From positions 1,550,001-1,614,000 of the forward strand of contig NZ_AP025018.1 of NCBI RefSeq assembly GCF_019977735.1: DNA of 64,000 nt, written 5' to 3'. The notes under the pieces were generated by a model, which saw only the letters and a list, made by a program, of their open reading frames with translations, made no database searches and had not been told where the DNA came from. Positions 9,207 to 19,700 of this stretch are shown here, one piece after another. The stretch comes from Calothrix sp. PCC 7716. GTDB taxonomy: Bacteria > Cyanobacteriota > Cyanobacteriia > Cyanobacteriales > Nostocaceae. Numbering within the stretch: position 1 is the stretch's first letter; each line of letters begins with the position of its first letter. Made by a program: the position numbers and the translations under genes.

Positions 9207-11171
9207 TTATTTTCGATTTGGGCATACACGTTGTACTGTTATTGGTAGCTGACGACACAATGAGTTAAATGTTTTTGGGCTGTAACGCCACCACACAAAC
9301 AATCCGACTGAGCTACCCACTAACAATAGCAGTGTTAAACTTACTAACCACACTAACGAAAAACGGCGCCTAGAAGAACGTTTATTTTTCACAGGTGGTG
9401 TTTCAACTCCATTTACAAATGGCGCCTCAACTGGTAATTCTAAATCTAACGGTGGTTGTGAGTCGCTGTCTAACTCCTGAATATTACCTGACTCGGCTTG
9501 AATTGTAATAACATCAACTAATTCTTCGGTTTCTTTATCTGCTTCTTCGTGATTCTCAAATATATGAAGTGGAGTTTGCGAAGTTGCCGATACATAATCT
9601 GGTGATACGTGACAGTAATTAAGTACTAACGAAATATTATCGTGACCATTGATTTCATTCGCTTTATTTATCCAAGCGTCAACTGCTTCAGATACCGTCA
9701 TGTAACCATTTAATACCGCAGGTGCGAATGATTGCCACGTGCGTTCAATCAAATTATTATCGCTGAACCCATCCGAACACAGTACAAGTAAACCATCTTC
9801 TTCAATAATGAACCGTTGAATCGAAAAGTGTAAGTTTTGAGCTTCTTTTGTTCCTAAAGCTTGTGTTAAGGCGCCTGCATCCGCGCGACTTAAAGCTTTA
9901 CGATATAAACTGCGACCATTACGTACTTCACGCGCGGCAATATCATCATCTAAAGTTAGTTGCTGATAACCATCACGGGTTATCCAATACGCACGACTAT
10001 CACCAATACTCGCTATATATAGTTCGTGGGAATTTTCTGCATCCCATCCCATTGGTGTTTGAATAGTTTGTGCTACTTGTAATGCCATCACCAGCGTTGT
10101 CCCCATCCTTTGTTTACCTGAGCGATGTTGCTGGTCGTTCGCGTTGCATATCAAGTTATTAACAACACGTAAACTCGCTTCGAGTTGAGACATTAATAAG
10201 TCAGGAGGAACAGGTTCGTTACTTAGTGCTATCTCAGCTTTTAATGCACGAACTTGTAATTTTACAGATTGTACTGCCAGTTGACTTGCTACTTCTCCTC
10301 CCTCGTGTCCACCAATACCATCACAAACAATTGATACTCGTACTGACTGAGAATCTTCGGTATCACCATTACTAGGAAAGCAAGCATCTTCGTTTTGTTT
10401 TAATTGGGCGCCGGGATGAGTGGCACCTGCTGTTTTTATACTAAGTGGTAGCTCTGAAGCGGCTGAAAGCAATAAATGATTGAGTTGAATTTGTATATTT
10501 TTTATATCTACTGATTCATATTGGGTAATTTGTTTAATTATTGATTCTAATTGGTCACGAATAGATGGATGTGCTGTTAATACTAGATGTTGCCAGTGTG
10601 TACCTAGTTGTTGTATTGATGCGGGTGCTGTTATTAATTCTAGTAAACGCAGGCGCCAACCAGTTACTCGTAAATTATTTGATACTAATAAACTACCACT
10701 TACATTATTAACAGATAAAGGTTCCCACAGTTGCAGAATTTGCCATAGCCAATATACTTGACGAACCGCAGTTGCTTGTTCCCATACATCATCTATTACG
10801 CTCGTAAGTTTGCCGTTATTATCTATTGGTACATTTTCTAGTAAAACAATTTTGCTTGTTCCAACCAAATCATACACTTGAGGTATGTGTAAATGATGAC
10901 TATATAATTTAGAATATACAGTACTTTCTACAGATATTTCCGTATCAATTACACCTGGTTTAGTATCAAGCCAAATCGAAGGCGCCACCACTTCGTATCT
11001 ATCTACTACTATCTCATTAACAGGCACTTTCCTCGCTTCTTCACCTGCTGCCCAAACATATTTATAAACTAATGGTGTTTGACAAGCTGCACACTCACGA
11101 TTCCCAACTGGATTTCTGGGTGCTGTACAAGCCGGATTTATGCAATGAATTATACTAGAAGTCGAAATCAT
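9207..11171 (-). CDS. Zinc-ribbon PP2C-type Ser/Thr protein phosphatase, membrane-anchored
   Basis: A 654-residue metal-dependent protein phosphatase. It opens with a zinc ribbon (CINPACTAPRNP, then CAACQTPL). A poorly conserved region of about 200 residues follows. The PP2C domain (about 250-515) has the metal-binding motifs NEDACF, VCDGIGGHEGGE, GDSRAYWI and LVLCSDGFSDN, and ends near GHDNISLVL. An acidic linker leads to one C-terminal membrane helix (about 605-630), leaving the enzyme cytoplasmic. The zinc ribbon closely resembles that of the Ser/Thr kinase at 47637, which hints at an opposing pair. A hairpin terminator follows at 9056-9075. Confidence 0.9.
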   Translation of the reverse strand: MISTSSIIHCINPACTAPRNPVGNRECAACQTPLVYKYVWAAGEEARKVPVNEIVVDRYEVVAPSIWLDTKPGVIDTEISVESTVYSKLYSHHLHIPQVYDLVGTSKIVLLENVPIDNNGKLTSVIDDVWEQATAVRQVYWLWQILQLWEPLSVNNVSGSLLVSNNLRVTGWRLRLLELITAPASIQQLGTHWQHLVLTAHPSIRDQLESIIKQITQYESVDIKNIQIQLNHLLLSAASELPLSIKTAGATHPGAQLKQNEDACFPSNGDTEDSQSVRVSIVCDGIGGHEGGEVASQLAVQSVKLQVRALKAEIALSNEPVPPDLLMSQLEASLRVVNNLICNANDQQHRSGKQRMGTTLVMALQVAQTIQTPMGWDAENSHELYIASIGDSRAYWITRDGYQQLTLDDDIAAREVRNGRSLYRKALSRADAGALTQALGTKEAQNLHFSIQRFIIEEDGLLVLCSDGFSDNNLIERTWQSFAPAVLNGYMTVSEAVDAWINKANEINGHDNISLVLNYCHVSPDYVSATSQTPLHIFENHEEADKETEELVDVITIQAESGNIQELDSDSQPPLDLELPVEAPFVNGVETPPVKNKRSSRRRFSLVWLVSLTLLLLVGSSVGLFVWWRYSPKTFNSLCRQLPITVQRVCPNRK

Positions 11172-11710
11172 AAGTATATTGTTTATTTGTAATTGTTTTG
11201 ACTTTTACATACTTAAAAGTCAAAGTAATTTTGTTTCTGTAAAAAATAACAGACAAATTCATGAGTGTATATAAGCACAAAAAGGCATTTTAGGGAATGG
11301 CGCCTCAAAACTAAATCCCAGTTTCTCTAAGAAACCGGGATTTTAAGAATTGTTCGATTTGAATTTTTCATTGCTTTAAAGTCAAAACACTAAAAGTCAG
11401 GGGAACCCTTCAGCACGTATGAAGAGAAGGGTAAATGTAAAGGGTAGAAAATGAATGCTGACTCTAGACTTACATTTTACGCTTTTTACTACAGCTTCTG
11501 GTTCCCCACAAATACGAACTAGTGCAGCAGGGGGTTCATTATTGACTAGTAGATATTCGCTTGTCAATACCGATGTATCACTAAAGCCTCACCAGAGTAA
11601 TTAAAAAAAGCCACCATACATCTAGTACTTTATATTCTGCAAAGTCATCATGCTTAGGACACTTTCAACTCAGCACTCAGCACTCAGCACTCAATACTCA
11701 GCACTCAGCA
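11172..11710. other. Intergenic region with repeats
   Basis: About 540 bp without a gene, upstream of the PP2C gene and downstream of the Fur-family gene. It holds a GGCGCC site, an imperfect hairpin at 11311-11342 (AAATCCCAGTTTCT against AGAAACCGGGATTT) related to the AGAAACC repeat family, and a heptamer array at 11667-11713. I see no convincing promoter boxes. Confidence 0.6.
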
Positions 11711-11713
11711 CTA
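11667..11713. repeat. CAGCACT heptamer array
   Basis: Six nearly perfect CAGCACT heptamers (one reads CAATACT), directly at the 3' end of the Fur-family gene. Unlike other arrays in the window it lacks the inverted GTGCTGA arm. Confidence 0.88.
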
Positions 11714-12115
11714 TTGACTTAATTGTGCAGCTTGTGCTAATTGACACTTACTACACAAACCAAAAAATTCCAGAGTATGATAGAAAATCTTGAATTTGTG
11801 GTCAGTTTGGAGTTCAATTTCAAGCTCGTGTGCAGGACATTGGTTAATGGGTATCGAAGTCCCGCAAGCAAGACAAGTTAAATGATGCTTGTCTTGTTGT
11901 GCCAAACTATACAGCGCTTCACCATTAGGAAGCGTCCGCATTTGTACCAACCCTTCGAGCTTCAACGCTTCTAGTGAACGATAAACAGTCGCTAAACCCA
12001 TGCTTTGGTTACGACTACGCAACTCTACGTACATATCCTGGGCAGAAATACCAAGTTTAATTGCTTTGAGCAGGTTTAAAATTCGCTCTTGACTACGGGT
12101 ACGCGAAGCTTTCAT
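11711..12115 (-). CDS. Fur-family metalloregulator, FurB/Zur-like
   Basis: A DNA-binding metal-dependent repressor of the Fur family. The winged helix (RTRSQERILNLLK, then ISAQDMYVELRSRNQSMGLATVYRSLEALKLEGLV) is followed by the dimerisation domain with HHLTCLACG and a second CSKC pair that should hold structural zinc. The sequence recalls cyanobacterial FurB (Zur), which controls zinc uptake; that identification is from memory of the family. I chose the ATG at 12115 (134 residues) because family members begin right before RTRSQERIL; an in-frame ATG at 12142 adds nine residues. It is divergent from purS with about 140 bp between. Confidence 0.82.
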   Translation of the reverse strand: MKASRTRSQERILNLLKAIKLGISAQDMYVELRSRNQSMGLATVYRSLEALKLEGLVQMRTLPNGEALYSLAQQDKHHLTCLACGTSIPINQCPAHELEIELQTDHKFKIFYHTLEFFGLCSKCQLAQAAQLSQ

Positions 12116-12257
12116 GACAGTTTTTTGGTGTGCCGATATCATTTATACTTTAATAGTGACGCTAGATGTAGCTTAACTTATACTTATAATCAACACAAAC
12201 AATGAACCCCTGAAAGATGTAGTATAAGTTTTGTAACTTAAATTCAAGAAAAAGCAA

Positions 12258-12533
12258 GTGCTGAGAAAATACAAAGCCAAAATTTTTGTCACGCTGCGTC
12301 CGTCAGTTTTAGACCCAGCAGGAACAGCAGTAGTATCAGGACTTACGCAGCTAGGATACAGCAACGTTGAGTCGTGTCGAATTGGTAAATTCATTGAACT
12401 CACCCTTACTGCACCAGATGATAATGCTGCACGTCAAGATTTAGACAAGATGTGTGACTCTATGCTAGCAAATCCTGTAATCGAAAATTACCGCTTTGAG
12501 TTAATCGAAGTTGAATCTCAAGTTGGAGTTTAG
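12258..12533 (+). CDS. purS: Phosphoribosylformylglycinamidine synthase subunit PurS
   Basis: The small 91-residue subunit of the three-part FGAM synthase (PurS-PurQ-PurL), which converts FGAR to FGAM in purine synthesis; PurS bridges the other subunits. The conserved features are KIFVTLRPSVLDPAGTAV, QLGY..V...RIGKFIEL and MLANPVIENY. The start is GTG, placed by homology just before LRKYKAKIFV. purQ follows after 55 bp of unusually purine-rich DNA, so the two are an operon. PurL is not in the window. Confidence 0.95.
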   Translation: MLRKYKAKIFVTLRPSVLDPAGTAVVSGLTQLGYSNVESCRIGKFIELTLTAPDDNAARQDLDKMCDSMLANPVIENYRFELIEVESQVGV

Positions 12534-12588
12534 TGAGGAGGGAAGACAGGAGAGAGGAGAAAGGAGAAATGGTAAAGGAGATTAAGGT
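12534..12588 (+). other. GA-rich purS-purQ spacer
   Basis: This 55-bp spacer is almost pure purine on the + strand, with repeated GGAG/AGGAG motifs, and ends in AAGGT directly before the purQ ATG. Several of the motifs could act as ribosome binding sites. Confidence 0.6.
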
Positions 12589-13263
12589 ATGAAATTTGGG
12601 GTTGTAGTTTTTCCTGGTTCTAACTGCGATAGAGATGTTGCTTACGTAACACGTGATATCCTTCAACAACCTACGCGAATGGTTTGGCACCAAGACACTG
12701 ATATTTCTGACTTAGATGTAATAATAATTCCTGGTGGGTTTAGTTATGGTGATTATTTACGATGTGGCGCCATTGCGAAGTTCTCACCTGTAATGCAGCA
12801 GGTAATTGCACATGCTAAATCTGGTAAACTAGTGCTTGGTATTTGTAATGGCTTTCAAGTACTAACCGAAGCCGGACTTTTACCAGGAGCATTAACACGG
12901 AATCGCGATTTACACTTCATCTGCGATAGAGTTCCGCTCAAAGTCGAAAAAAATAATCTTTTGTGGACACAACAATATAGTAAAGGTGAAATCATCACTT
13001 TACCCATTGCCCACGGTGAAGGAAGATTTTACGCTTCTGAAGACACACTCAAAGCTATCGAAGACAACGACCAAGTTGTATTCCGCTACGAAAACGAAAA
13101 CAAGAACGGTTCATTAAATAATATTGCTGGTATTTGCAATTCTACTGGCAATGTTGTAGGCATGATGCCACACCCCGAACGCGCGTCTGATAAAATGCTC
13201 GGTAACACCGACGGATTAAAAATGTTCGCAGGATTACTCGAAAAAGTCGCTGCAATTGTCTAA
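12589..13263 (+). CDS. purQ: Phosphoribosylformylglycinamidine synthase subunit PurQ (glutaminase)
   Basis: The glutamine amidotransferase subunit of FGAM synthase, which supplies ammonia to PurL. It is a class I amidotransferase: FPGSNCDRD at the N-terminus, the oxyanion strand [13 protein letters not shown], the nucleophile in [10 protein letters not shown] (Cys near residue 87), and the catalytic His-Glu pair in GMMPHPERA. The 224-residue length is normal. It is translated from an ATG with AAGGT just upstream and follows purS in the same operon. Confidence 0.97.
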   Translation: MKFGVVVFPGSNCDRDVAYVTRDILQQPTRMVWHQDTDISDLDVIIIPGGFSYGDYLRCGAIAKFSPVMQQVIAHAKSGKLVLGICNGFQVLTEAGLLPGALTRNRDLHFICDRVPLKVEKNNLLWTQQYSKGEIITLPIAHGEGRFYASEDTLKAIEDNDQVVFRYENENKNGSLNNIAGICNSTGNVVGMMPHPERASDKMLGNTDGLKMFAGLLEKVAAIV

Positions 13264-13661
13264 GCAACGGATTATTAACGGATGTAACGGATGGTTGATT
13301 TTTTGGCGCCGTCATATCATGGTAGGGTGGGCACTGCCCACCATCAACACTTCGTATTTATACTATTATCAATAATTATTTTATTACTATTTACTTTAAG
13401 TATAATAGCGGTGGTAGTTTAATACGCACAAAGATTATTACTAAATAACAACCTCACCGTATTAATTTGAATTAACAAAATTTTAGGTGCATCTTCATTT
13501 ATATTGTACGATTAACAGTAATCAATTTTATGCGGTGAACTAGATATATACATTCACTTTGTTTTGAAAGATTGAAAAAGCTGTATTTCTCTCTCTACCA
13601 ATTCAAACTGATACAACACTTTTTTATACCCGCATTTAAGATTTAACAGGGAGTCATACCG
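13264..13661. other. Intergenic region upstream of the large two-gene module
   Basis: About 400 bp, AT-rich towards the right. It contains an ACGGATG repeat run (13266-13294) with a near copy at 20447-20472, on the far side of the module; a GGCGCC site; and a GGTGGGCA/TGCCCACC palindrome (13321-13343). The promoter of the 998-residue gene should lie here, but I see no certain boxes. AGGGAG at 13648-13653 is a good ribosome binding site for the TTG start at 13662. Confidence 0.6.
13321..13343. repeat. GGTGGGCA/TGCCCACC palindromic repeat
   Basis: A short dispersed hairpin. Other copies lie at 39785-39807 and 41558-41582, with a degenerate one near 37532-37551. All are intergenic. Confidence 0.75.
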
Positions 13662-16658
13662 TTGAATAATATTTCAGGTGATAATAATTTAGTCTATGTA
13701 GATTATACTGATTTACTGAGTAAAATTTTACAAGCGCTTCATAACCAGCAAGTATTTGAATTATCTTCTCAAGGTTTACATTTACAAGTCAATATCGATA
13801 AAATTGCTACCTATATTGCAGCTTTACAGGTACAAAACCCTTTAGGCGCCTTATCAAGAAGCGCGCGTTCTGCTACTGTTAATATTAGTCCAGGTTCAGA
13901 TACTCGCTTTCAGGAACTAATTAGTAAAATTAGTCATTCGATTGCACAACAGTTATATAATTTACTAGGGAATACTGAGATTGAAGAATTCGTAGCAGGG
14001 ATGGTAACTAGTTTACAAGCATTAACTGGTAGACCTAGTTTGAATTTTAGTTATAATTTTTCTTCATTACAAGGATTGCAAAAGCAACGTTTAACTTTGA
14101 ATAATACCAGTAACTCAACACAACCTGAATTACTGCTCAAATTTCACAAGTTAACGATAACTGTAAATAATATTCGTGATTTCAATCGACATCTACAGCA
14201 AGGAATCAATCATTATATAGATTTGCACCAAAAAAATGCAACCACCGCAGAACGGGAAGACTTAGAATACATTTTAGAAGATTTGGAGAAAGATGCAAAT
14301 TCTGACTTCTATCGGTTGCAGAAACTTGTTGATACAGAGACTCTGGGAAAACTCAAAAAACAAGCACAGGTTAATTATTTAGAGTTTCTTTTGGAGAACG
14401 TTAGTACTTATGGAAGTAAAAATGAGAAAGCTATAGTTTATCTACAAGATTTAATTAGAAGACTTAAGTTGGTTGAAGCGTATATTGGTGATAGTGCAAA
14501 ACCAGATGGAGATTACCTAGTTAGTTATGGAGGTGTCTCAATTAATTATAGAGACATGTTTTCCCGCGCGGAAGTTTTTGAGATACTGCCAATTATCCCC
14601 ATCATTGATGGATATTTAGGAGAAAACAAGGATGAAGATAAAGGTGAAATTGAGTTTGTTTTCGGTATCAAGTTAAAATTTGATGGTAAAGTACAGGCAC
14701 TTGGTGGTAAAAATGTATTTGAGTACCATCTAAATATACTCAACCCCGATAGTGCAGAACATAAAGCAGGGTTATCAAATGAAGCAACAAAGGAAACTTT
14801 TGTTCGCAAAGTTCTAAAAATCGCGTTTTTATATTACTTTGTTTTTGCGTCACGTCAAAACCCTACCAAACGAGACTATAATTTACATCAAGAACTAGAA
14901 TATGACCCAATCGCAGCGTTCGATAAACATGTACTGACTAAACTTCAAGCGAGTGATGAAGCTGCAAAACAAAAGTTGTTCCGAGATATCTATAAGTATT
15001 TCCAAGACTTGAAAGTACAACTCAAAATCAACTCGCTCAAAGTTCTATTACGTAACCTGCTCAGATATAAATCCAATTTTAGCACGCGCGAGTTTCCTCT
15101 CCACATATCTATCAAGCACGGTATCGTCGAAGATAATATCGAGTCATGCATCAGAAACAATACCTTATTCAAACCTGTTTTACGCACAAACCCCAAAGAA
15201 AACCTCAAATATATTGCACTCGGTGAAGCACAAGCTAATACAAATGCATTGTGTACGTTACCAGGAAAGGTAACTTTTAGTGATATTCATTTCTTTGCCA
15301 CCGACGACAAGCAGACTTTTACGATGGATTATGATTTGCGGGGTATTAACGCTTTGCCTATTTTAATGGCGCCTATCAATAATGTTAGTTGCAAGCGTGT
15401 GTACGAGCAAGAATTTAAATCACGTAAATTAATTGTATTTCCCTACAGCGAAGAAACCAACCAGTACGACTCAATACGAGGATTTATTCATCAATTTACA
15501 TACAGTCTACTTGCGTACATTAGTTTGGATGTGTTGTTAAAACGTCAAAAGATGTCGTTTGTACCCATACTGCGACTACATCTACATAATAAAGAAGATT
15601 CGGCGCCGACAGAAAAGTTTTTAGTGTCATTGTCAAACGTACTCTCACATCTGCTCAACGAAACCCATCGTTCCAACTCACAGGGAGTAGATATTCGTGA
15701 TTTACAAAGTAAAGGTCAGTATAAAATACCGAATGTAATGAGTTCGCTGTATTCTGTACTTCCCAAAAAGTTTACTTTTACCAATACGAACTACACACCA
15801 CAACTAGATAAACTGGCAATTATTGTGGTTTCAAGTCGTGAAAGCGATAGAAAATGGGGTGCAAAGGACAAAATATCGAATTTGATGGGGGAGATTATTG
15901 GGTTACGACTGGTAAACAACTCAGTTCGAGTTCAGTTACTCACCACATTCTCAGATAATTACGACAACCAACAGTTATTTACCCACCCTGCGGTTATCGT
16001 CGAAAATGTTGCCAAACTGTATAAACTCGGATATCGTCATTTTGCTTATATTGCCAAAGCACCATATACGAGCACTTTGCATATGACGCAAACCGAAGAA
16101 GACGATGGGTTATTCTTTATGTCGAGGGATGTTATCAAAGCTTTGAAAGCTGAACATAAGGATATCAAAATATATCCAATGTTCTTTGACAAGTATTATG
16201 CCATCAAAGCAGAAAAAATCAAATCGAGTTCCCTATACATACAGGATACAGTCGAACTAACGAACTTAGTCGAAGACAGTAGTAAACAGTCGGTAGTTTT
16301 CTTCAACCTGTTTAACGGCGTAGATATTCCAGGCGCCGAAAAGTATTATAATGGCGTAATTTCGTATGCCACACTGTTAAACATCTATAAAGGAATACTC
16401 GATGATGAGGATATTCGTACTGGTTTGATGTACGAAGGGTCTTTGAAAAACGATATTTTACAGTATTTAACTTTATTCCATTTCTCACGTTATCAAAAAG
16501 CCAAAGAAATTCACCTCAAACTTGACCCATACGATAAATTGATTGGTGATAACTCGGTTGGCAAGTTGGCAACGTTTGTTCACATGCAAGGTAAAACTGA
16601 ATTTAACTCTCTTGCGTTTTTGACGTTGGTGAGAAAAGTGCTGAATGTGAAAGAATAA
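13662..16658 (+). CDS. Large protein of unknown function (998 aa), first gene of a two-gene module
   Basis: I do not recognise this protein by sequence. It begins at a TTG with AGGGAG eight bases upstream. Residues 1-300 are helical and polar; the middle (about 330-560) includes segments such as FPLHISIKHGIVED and MDYDLRGINALPILMAPINNV. The last 300 residues (from LDKLAIIVVSSRESDRKWG on) alternate predicted strands and helices: IIVVSSRES, VRVQLLTTFSD, FAYIAKAP, IKIYPMFFDKYY and VVFFNLFNGVDI. That order recalls an RNase H/PIWI fold, but I see no certain catalytic quartet. The helicase-like gene follows after 106 bp in the same direction. Four GGCGCC sites show it is long resident. Confidence 0.7.
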   Translation: MNNISGDNNLVYVDYTDLLSKILQALHNQQVFELSSQGLHLQVNIDKIATYIAALQVQNPLGALSRSARSATVNISPGSDTRFQELISKISHSIAQQLYNLLGNTEIEEFVAGMVTSLQALTGRPSLNFSYNFSSLQGLQKQRLTLNNTSNSTQPELLLKFHKLTITVNNIRDFNRHLQQGINHYIDLHQKNATTAEREDLEYILEDLEKDANSDFYRLQKLVDTETLGKLKKQAQVNYLEFLLENVSTYGSKNEKAIVYLQDLIRRLKLVEAYIGDSAKPDGDYLVSYGGVSINYRDMFSRAEVFEILPIIPIIDGYLGENKDEDKGEIEFVFGIKLKFDGKVQALGGKNVFEYHLNILNPDSAEHKAGLSNEATKETFVRKVLKIAFLYYFVFASRQNPTKRDYNLHQELEYDPIAAFDKHVLTKLQASDEAAKQKLFRDIYKYFQDLKVQLKINSLKVLLRNLLRYKSNFSTREFPLHISIKHGIVEDNIESCIRNNTLFKPVLRTNPKENLKYIALGEAQANTNALCTLPGKVTFSDIHFFATDDKQTFTMDYDLRGINALPILMAPINNVSCKRVYEQEFKSRKLIVFPYSEETNQYDSIRGFIHQFTYSLLAYISLDVLLKRQKMSFVPILRLHLHNKEDSAPTEKFLVSLSNVLSHLLNETHRSNSQGVDIRDLQSKGQYKIPNVMSSLYSVLPKKFTFTNTNYTPQLDKLAIIVVSSRESDRKWGAKDKISNLMGEIIGLRLVNNSVRVQLLTTFSDNYDNQQLFTHPAVIVENVAKLYKLGYRHFAYIAKAPYTSTLHMTQTEEDDGLFFMSRDVIKALKAEHKDIKIYPMFFDKYYAIKAEKIKSSSLYIQDTVELTNLVEDSSKQSVVFFNLFNGVDIPGAEKYYNGVISYATLLNIYKGILDDEDIRTGLMYEGSLKNDILQYLTLFHFSRYQKAKEIHLKLDPYDKLIGDNSVGKLATFVHMQGKTEFNSLAFLTLVRKVLNVKE

Positions 16659-16661
16659 TTC

Positions 16662-16733
16662 ACCACAGAGACACGGAGAACACAGAGAGATTTAAATTCT
16701 TTTCTCTGTGAACTCTGCGTCTCTGTGGTAAAA
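16662..16733. repeat. CACAGAGACAC-type inverted repeat
   Basis: ACCACAGAGACACGGAGAAC on the left is nearly complementary to the right half ending CTCTGCGTCTCTGTGGT, so the element can fold into a long hairpin. It fills most of the gap between the two genes of the module. A close relative lies at 59752-59863; a one-armed relative lies near 54664. Confidence 0.8.
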
Positions 16734-16764
16734 AAATATTTATTCCTCTATTAAACAAATTACC

Positions 16765-19700
16765 ATGTCATCTAAAATAGCCGAACATTTAGGGCGTCTA
16801 TTCGAGGTAGGATTTAATATCGGCGCCCTCTCCTCAATAAACCAGTATAAAATAAAACATAATTTCAATAGTTTATACCGTGAGGAACTAGAAAATCTCA
16901 ACTTTGCTAAAATACGTCAACGCATAGCATCAGAAGTAATTAGTGCAGTAGATAGAGACATTGCAGAAACTTGGAGTACTTTTTTTCTGCAGAAAGGGTT
17001 TTTAAGCGGTTTGAATTTTTTTCGTGAATACCTTAGTGCAGTAGGATGGGATGAACCACATCGTCTTAAACGTGTAGAGGTAGTTTACTATCATTGTCGG
17101 TTTAGCGGTGAGAACAGTCTTGGCACTTATGACACTGAAAATAACCAACAGTGGTATAGTCGTGTTCTATCTCAGCTTTCATTAAATCCGAGTGCGTTAT
17201 CTATATATATAGATAAATATCAGAAAAAGGGTGAGTTTCTCAACGCTGATAATTTAGTATTACTAAAACTGGGCAAATCGTATAGAATTCTATGTATAGA
17301 TTTGACGGTGTTTGGAATACGTTCGCAGAGTGATATCCAGAATATCGACTATGTAGAGATTATTCGCAATTTGCTAACGCGCGATATCAGCTATTTACGT
17401 TCCAAGAGTGTATTTTCGTGTTTGCGTCTCGATACCGAGTCTATGGACTTTGAGATATCACCTGATTTAATTCAATATTTTAACGCTTTCAAATATCGAG
17501 ACAAAGAAACCGCGAAGTTAATTCAAGCTGGTGGTTATATTTACAGCTTTTATCAATTTCTGCAAGAAGCTAAAATCATAACCGATGCATCAGTAGTTTT
17601 CAACGCAGTAGGTTACAGTGACAGGGATATCAACGCTATATCAGTCACTCCTCAAAACATCAAAATTTTAAAGACATGCTACGAAATCTATAAACACCAT
17701 CAAATCGAGGATATATCATCCGCGCGTTTGGGAGTGTTAAATAAAATCAAGCGCAGTGCTTATAGTAGTTTTGAACAGGGTAAAGAATTTGTTGATGCGA
17801 TATTATCGATAACTCCGGGCAATATAAATCATATACCCCCACACAACGAGAAAATTACAGGATTTTTTAACTCAGTTGCCCAAGTTCCACCAGAGTTAAT
17901 GCAAAAATTAGGATTATCTGGAACGCTGAACTTACGAGATGCACATGCTGAACTTATCAAAAAATCTCTACTATCACAAGATACGTTTATATTTTTAACG
18001 GGTAATCCTGGTATTGGTAAAACTACAGCAATTGTCGATTTTCTCAAAAAGCATCTAGATGAAGGTTTTTTGTTTTTCTACGTCAGTCCGAGAAAACAAG
18101 TCAACCTCGACATCATCGAAAAATTCAAAGATAAACAAACGCAAAAGCTATGCGATGATAGGTTATTTACTATTAACTCTCATAGTAATCTCATCGCTGA
18201 TAACTATGGACATTATACCGTTCAATATACCAGCAATCGGCGCCAGGGTAATTTTCCTAAACAAGGTGTTGAATTCATCGATAGTGAAAACGTTGATTTA
18301 CAATTCAAACGTACCAACCGACTCGCAAACTCCTCCGATGATACCATTCGTGATGTCGGCAGAAAAAGTAGAGGTGTTTTAGACAGTGTTTGCGAAGCTA
18401 TTTCAACCGTCATCGAACAGGGTGTTTCTGAGCAAATTGTTGCAACTACTTCAATTCAAGCTTTAAAAAAAGTTGGTGTAGGAGATACCTTGAAGCATTT
18501 CGAGAAAATCTTTAGAAATGCTTATAACGAACGTGAAGGTATTATTTATCCGCAGAAAATGCAGCAAATATCAAGACGTATAAAACATTTCTTTGTAATG
18601 ATAGACGAAATTACAGGTGATGGTGGTGGTGTAGAATTTTTAAATGGGATATACGAAATAGTTAGAAGATATGAACTAACAAATCCTGAATTTGGGTTTA
18701 ATACAAAAATTATAGTTGCCGATGCTTCGATAGTTGATAAAAACGTGATTACACAGCACTTATCTAGTTCGGCGCCGGAACCTGATAAAATATACTTTAG
18801 GCGCCCAAGTGACGAGTTATGCAATCAACCAATATCATTAGAACGCTTTGTTTTTAAAAACCTACCCGCAACTGTAATTAATACAAACTCATATCCCGCG
18901 CGTTCTTTAGCAATTACATACAAACTACTGATACAATCAACCAAGTACGACGAACAAACAAATCTTCCAGGTAAAAATACTTTAGAAAAAGAACTGCACA
19001 CCGAAATATTAAAAGATATTCAAAAACTCTTAGATAACCCTGAAATTGAACAGTTCATCATTTACATTCAGCATAAACGAAAATTAGCTCAATTAATCGA
19101 AGAAATTAAAGAGCATCAAGAATTTAACTTATATACAGATTATTTAGAAATACATGCGAGTATATCCGAAGAAGAAAAGCAAAAAATTCATTTTTTTCAA
19201 AATCAAGTCAAAGTTATATTTATGACTTCTTCAGGAAGTCGTGGTTTATCGTTTCCGAAAGTAAAGCATATCCTGGTAGAAATTCCTAAATACCAAATTG
19301 AAAATAACTTGATGGAAATTATTCAGGTTATATATCGAGGACGTGGTAATGAAGTTATCGATAATCAAGATAAAGCATTAACATTTTATTTAGCTGTTAA
19401 TTCGCATTATCAATCTGAACAAGACTGGCAAATTGCACTACAAGAAAGCGTACTTGACATTTTAAACATTTTATTGATATTAAAAGCTGCCATCATGACA
19501 AGAATATTTGGTTCTGGTCGAATTGGTCGTGATAACTTTATTATTATACCAATTGGAGGTAAATCAGTATTTGCAGCAGGTGAGACATTTTCGATGCAGC
19601 TAGCAAATTTAATATTATTACTGAAACAAGAAAGTTTCCGAGAACCAAGTAACAAGCTAATTAAAAACGTATATACGAGCTTAGAACAATTATTGAGTTC